In this document: in pieces, positions 59,241 to 64,000 of the stretch
How positions within the stretch are numbered: the first letter of the stretch is position 1
How the letters are laid out: every line of letters starts with the position of its first letter
Source: Polydactylus sextarius
Lineage: Eukaryota > Chordata > Actinopteri > Polynemidae
NCBI GenBank assembly: GCA_016801845.1
Contig: CM028926.1
Span: forward strand, 9,832,501 to 9,896,500
Length of the DNA stretch: 64,000 nt
Direction of reading: 5' to 3'
Made by a program: the position numbers and the translations under genes
The notes under the pieces: generated by a model
Told to the model about the DNA's origin: nothing
Seen by the model: only the letters and a program-made list of their open reading frames with translations
Database searches by the model: none

Positions 59241-60227
59241 ATATAATATGTTTGTTAGGAAATGTTTCCTTTCTTATGTTTATATTTGTGCCATTATTTA
59301 GTAACAAAGTATCTGATATTGTTACATTTGTTTCCAGGTTGTCAAAGTCTGCGAGCTACGTACCTGGAGGACTTCAGATCCAGGTCCAGATCCAGGTCCA
59401 GAGCCAGGTCCAGATCCAGATGCTTCTCTGTGACTTCCTTCACTCAAGACCTTGAATTTTAAAACAAAATATCTACATTTATGTTTGTTTTATGTCATTA
59501 AAATGTAACTAACTAGTCTACAAACTTAGATACTTAGCATTAGCAGTTAGCATTATCAAATTAATTCATTCAATCTTTATATCACCCAAACGAAATTAAT
59601 AATTGAAATAATAAACTACATGTTTTGCAGCCTTTTGTCAGGACTCTATAATGAATTAAACAGCTTATTTTGCTCATAACAAACCAATATATTGTGCATT
59701 ATATTCTATCAAGTAATTTAGATGTTAAAGGAAGCGATAAGAGGGTGGATAAGGAAATAAAAGAAGATAAAACTGACTAATTTTCCTACATCTCATTGTG
59801 TTTCTCATCCAGTTTCCCATCATAAATAATACAAACTTCAGAATAAACTTCATTATATTCAAACATGTTTTCGCATAAACATTAAACAGGGATGAAGGTC
59901 GTAGATTTTACACTTTGCACCTGTTGATAAACACGTGTTGTGGTTTTATAAAACAGTTTCCATAATAATAATAATAACAATAATTAATAATATAATGTTT
60001 AACTGACATCTGGAGGCTGTAACGGTCGTCGGTTACTCACCGTTTATCTGCTAAATTTAAAAAAAACAACCATAAAGGTATTTTTTTTCCCCCTTAAATA
60101 ACAAAACTTTTATTAACATCTAACTTTGATTTTTGTTTGTTCTCAAGTTAAGCGAACAAAATATGTTCCATTAATGAAACTTGAGTGTTCGTTTTTAACG
60201 AATTTTGGGGGAAAAACCGTTGGAACT

Positions 60228-60358
60228 AGCTAACGTTAGCTAGCTAGGTAACGTACGTAACGAGCTATGCTAGCTAGCGTTAGCATTAGCATTGTGTAAC
60301 GGCTAGCTAGCATCCCGCTATGCTAGCTAGCTAACTATGCTAACGTTAGCTAACGCTT
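60228..60358. repeat. Cluster of GCTAGC / AACGTTAGC nested palindromes
   Basis: Overlapping self-complementary words (GCTAGC, GCTAACGTTAGC, TAGCTAGCTA) repeat over about 130 bp, about 410 bp before the ggn-like ATG. Such GCTAAC-type runs are common in fish genomes; here they are unusually dense. Confidence 0.85.
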
Positions 60359-60770
60359 AGTTTTTAAGTCGGTGCACATATTTATACAAGTGTAACTTGA
60401 AATTAACGTTTTTGTAACTAAAGCAGCCGCGGAAAATAGATACGTTTTAAAAAAAGTTGTGTTTTAAAGCAAAAAAAGACCAACTTCCATCTACTGTTAG
60501 CATCTACTTTAGCATTCTATTTTTTAAATATTAATAAACATTGAAGTCAAGTTTACTCAACTGTAAGTACAAATTTGAAGAACTTTTTCTTTATTTGGGT
60601 GTTTATTTACTGTTTACTGTTGACAATATTGTACTTTTTACTTAATCACAATTAAGTGGGGGGAAAAAAACTTATTTTTGATATAAATTAAGGTTAAACA
60701 GTCGTGGAAAGTTAATATCACTTTAATGATTCACATGTGTATTTTGCAGGAAAGCTGAATTAAAACAAAG

Positions 60771-62125
60771 ATGGGTAATCTAAAGTCTAAAAAGATGAAT
60801 GGAAAAGAAAAGCACCAGTCCAAGAAGAATGTGAAAAATAACACTGACTTTGATGAAGATGAAACTCGTATAACAGGAAATCTCAATAACACCAGTCAAG
60901 AGTTAGACACGACTCAGCTGGATCCAAGTGATGGTGATGAAGCAAAACCCAAGAAGACCAAGACCGTGGACCAGGTTCCTGCTGGTGATGGTCCTGAAAT
61001 CAGAGATCGAAGCTCTGATAAGACTCTGAACATGTCAGATGTGACTCAAAAACACAAATCTGCAGAAAAACCTGATCCAAAACCTGATCTAGTGTTTCAA
61101 CAGGCTACAACTGCAAAGACAGCCATGTTATTTTGTGTTGGTAAGAAAACAACAGGAAAAACTGATGGTCAACATCAAGATTTACATGAAAAATTAAGTC
61201 AGCTGCAGTTACAAGAGCTACAAAAGACAAGAAATGTCACAAAATCTACAGAGGAAACAATCCAGACAGGAACAGCTGAAGAAAAAGAAGAGGAGGTAGT
61301 AAACAATAAGGAAAAACCACTACATGAATACCTTTTTAATCAAAACACAACACACACATCAGCGTGCAGAATCAATGGTCATATCGGCTGAAATCAAAAC
61401 AAAGACGAGCTGAAGCTGCAAGAAAGAAGCTGAGAGAGAAACTAAAAAAGAAATTAAAGACTCCACCAGGAGATGGCAGCAAGACTTCCCAACAATCAGC
61501 TGCAGAAACTGTCACTGCTGTGGCAGAGAGTTCACAACAGGAGGGATGCACCGTCCAGGAACCCACGAAGTTAAAACAAACACGCAGATCTCGAGCTAAA
61601 AAGGCTGGAAAACAAAAACGTAAACGTAAAGCTGCACCACGACATGTTCGAGCTGTGGAAAAGAAACTCACAGCTGCTTCAAATGATGCTGACGCTCACG
61701 AACTAACGACAGCAGCTGTAGATAAAACTGTTGAACCTCAAGCTGCTTTGAAAAGTGCAGACGGGAAAGAAGAGAAGATCGGTCAGGTTGAATTAGAAGA
61801 AGAGGAAACTATCATTTATTCAGAAACTGCTGAACAAAAAGTGCACACTGAAGGTCAGTGGCCTCAGTTCAGTGTGAACCAGTCGTGTCCTGGTAGTCTA
61901 CGTACCACAGGGAGACGTTTACCACCAAACGTCTGTAAATGGTGAGCTAGTAAATAAATATATACATATACACATAATATCTGTAATTACATCTTTACCC
62001 ACTGACTCCACAGGGTCGACAACTGCCATCACAACGAGTGTGAGCCTCCGTGGGTCTCCACCGCCGTACTGGCTGCTTGTTTGGCACTGAGCAAGATCGA
62101 AGACGAGGAAAACGACGGTCAATAA
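60771..62125 (+). CDS. Lys/Glu-rich protein with myristoylation-type N-terminus; gametogenetin candidate
   Basis: Three coding exons: 60771-61295, 61370-61941, 62014-62125 (1209 nt, 402 aa). The introns are only 74 bp (GAG|GTAGTA to CGTGCAG) and 72 bp (ATG|GTGAGC to CCACAG); both keep frame, and without the first the frame would end at 61391. The start MGNLKSKK fits the N-myristoylation pattern (Gly2, Ser6). The middle is hydrophilic with a very basic block (KSKQRRAEAARKKL, then KLKKKLK). The C-terminus looks like a folded motif: GRRLPPNVCKW, then PPWVSTAVLAACLALSKIED. It sits between spred3 and psmd8, the place of GGN in human, and human GGN as I recall also starts MGN. Identity is inferred mostly from position. 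A 5' non-coding exon is likely, because an acceptor (TTTTGCAG) ends 22 bp before the ATG. Confidence 0.8.
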
Positions 62126-62523
62126 CTTTATGGTAAACAGTGTTTCCAGATAGATTACTAGTTATAGTTATTTCAAAGTAATTCAATGTAGTTAAATAAC
62201 TACAGTGTAGTAATATAACTGCCTCTAAATTTCCTCCAGTGGAGGGTGATGTGATGTAATACTACTAATAATATTAATATAATGAATGACTTTTAGACTC
62301 TTTTCTTTCTTTAAATTGTGAGTCATGTAATTTTCACAAAAACGTTGAATTTAACTATTATGTTCTTGTCTTTCTCCCTAAAAAAAAAACCCTGAAAATA
62401 TATAGATAGAAGTCTTGTGGTGTTGATTTAAAACAAAACCACTGAATTTCAGGTTAAAAGTGTGTTGAAAGACATGTTACTGAAAAATGTAGTTAATATA
62501 ATTTATTAGTAATATATTTTACT

Positions 62524-62536
62524 AATAAATAATAAA
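62524..62536 (+). terminator. ggn-like gene poly(A) signals
   Basis: Two AATAAA hexamers about 400 nt after the stop codon of the gene at 60771-62125. Confidence 0.5.
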
Positions 62537-62597
62537 ATGCATTTAGGTGGGAGCTGTGGTGTAAAAGAAATGAAACACACTTTCATCATTCAAAAAG

Positions 62598-62619
62598 TTT
62601 ATTTTGTGAATATTTTATT
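62598..62619 (-). terminator. psmd8 poly(A) signals
   Basis: Two AATAAA hexamers on the minus strand (TTTATT at 62598-62603 and 62614-62619), about 670-690 nt after the psmd8 stop codon. Confidence 0.6.
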
Positions 62620-63287
62620 GCAGACAAAGACTTTTTTTTTCCTCTTTTTTCCCATTGTGAGATCAACTGGATTACAAACTACAGAGGGAGGAAGAGGCAT
62701 CACCGTTTAGAAAACACTCAAACTTCAATGGCAATTCTGTCAGTTGCTAGGATACGAGGCAAGGGTGATACGTTTCCGTGAGCTTTACCAACAAGAAAAT
62801 GAACTTTGTTTACAAAAAGAGCTCGTATGAATGTATTTGTGGAGTCACAGGGAGGTGATTGTAATGAACTTTGTTGTTGTTGTTGTAAAAGAGCATTTGA
62901 AGACTTTAAGTTCTTGTTTTGTCCCATTACATCATCTCATTTTAACATCATCATATGACATCTTGAATAAAATAATGCAATGAAACAATTAAACCCTTGA
63001 CTGTCTTATACAGCAACTGTTGAATAAACTGGTCACCTATCATATGTTTACTTTTGTTCCCCTTCTTTTAAAATAAAAACAAACTGTAAATAGGTATAAG
63101 AAAACAGGAAAAAGATATATTCTGGTTGAGGTATGGGTGACAAATCATTGTTCAAACCATTTTCTGGCAATAAATGAAGTCATAAACCTCGGGTAAACTG
63201 CATCAGAGCTGACTGGATGTTCAGTGGATCAGCCTCGTGTGTGTCTGAGTGTGTCTGTACATAGTTGAGTGTGTTCCCGGGGGCGGA

Positions 63288-63999
<712 letters not shown>

Positions 64000-64000
64000 A

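Larger units (their letters stand above)
57618..60749. other. Spacer upstream of spred3 and of the ggn-like gene
   Basis: It should hold the promoters of the divergent pair spred3 (-) and ggn-like (+). Visible content: about 300 bp of CT repeats (57655-57960) next to spred3, A runs, a tandem array of about 150-190 bp units (58140-59240), a short CCAGGTCCAGAT repeat (59384-59425) and a GCTAGC/AACGTT palindrome cluster (60228-60358). No coding exon was recognised. Confidence 0.55.
62126..63287. other. Convergent 3' UTRs of the ggn-like gene (+) and psmd8 (-)
   Basis: Plus-strand AATAAA copies at 62524-62529 and 62531-62536 should end the ggn-like mRNA. Minus-strand AATAAA (plus TTTATT at 62598-62603 and 62614-62619) should end psmd8. 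The two transcript ends are therefore within about 70-80 bp of each other. No other feature was seen. Confidence 0.6.

Overview
This is a vertebrate nuclear window, most likely from a ray-finned (teleost) fish. The evidence is split genes with GT-AG introns, proteins that read as orthologues of human APLP2, ST14, DHX34, SPRED3 and PSMD8 but with fish-like divergence, very short introns (72-74 bp) beside kilobase-scale ones, and many CA/GT, GA and AT-rich simple repeats. No bacterial, CRISPR or complete viral feature was seen.

Layout. 1-12015: non-coding, read as the 3' part of aplp2 intron 1; the signal-peptide exon is off the window. 12016-33015 (+): aplp2 exons 2-18, including the skippable Kunitz inhibitor exon and a 36-nt alternative exon too short for ordinary ORF finding. 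33020-34850: AT-rich spacer. 35057-42714 (+): st14 (matriptase), complete in 19 coding exons but with one frameshift in the protease domain. 43412-44500: spacer of tandemly repeated DNA. 44777-50104 (+): dhx34, 16 coding exons, open throughout. 52963-57617 (-): spred3, six coding exons, with an 11-nt first coding exon inferred here. 60771-62125 (+): a Lys/Glu-rich gene with a potential N-myristoylation start, proposed here as a divergent gametogenetin (ggn) candidate. 63288 to beyond 64000 (-): 3' part of psmd8.

How it fits together. aplp2-st14 are neighbours on human 11q24, while spred3-ggn-psmd8 (and, more distantly, dhx34) lie on human 19q13. The window therefore appears to join two ancestral blocks, with the seam in the repeat-filled spacer between st14 and dhx34. 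dhx34/spred3 and ggn-like/psmd8 are convergent pairs; in the second pair the poly(A) signals lie within about 70-80 bp of each other. The genes do not form one pathway: two encode membrane proteins with a protease inhibitor or protease domain (APLP2, matriptase), and the others act in RNA surveillance (DHX34), Ras/ERK restraint (SPRED3) and the proteasome (PSMD8).

Main points for a second look: an intronic tandem array in aplp2 that carries copies of the exon-12 splice acceptor plus the first exon-12 codons; the microexon and its altered glycosaminoglycan site; the st14 frameshift and the lost CUB1 disulfide; the ggn-like gene; a large near-palindrome in aplp2 intron 17; and a roughly 150-190 bp tandem array between spred3 and the ggn-like gene. 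Exon boundaries were read by hand from splice signals, reading phase and remembered human homologues; no alignment or search was run.
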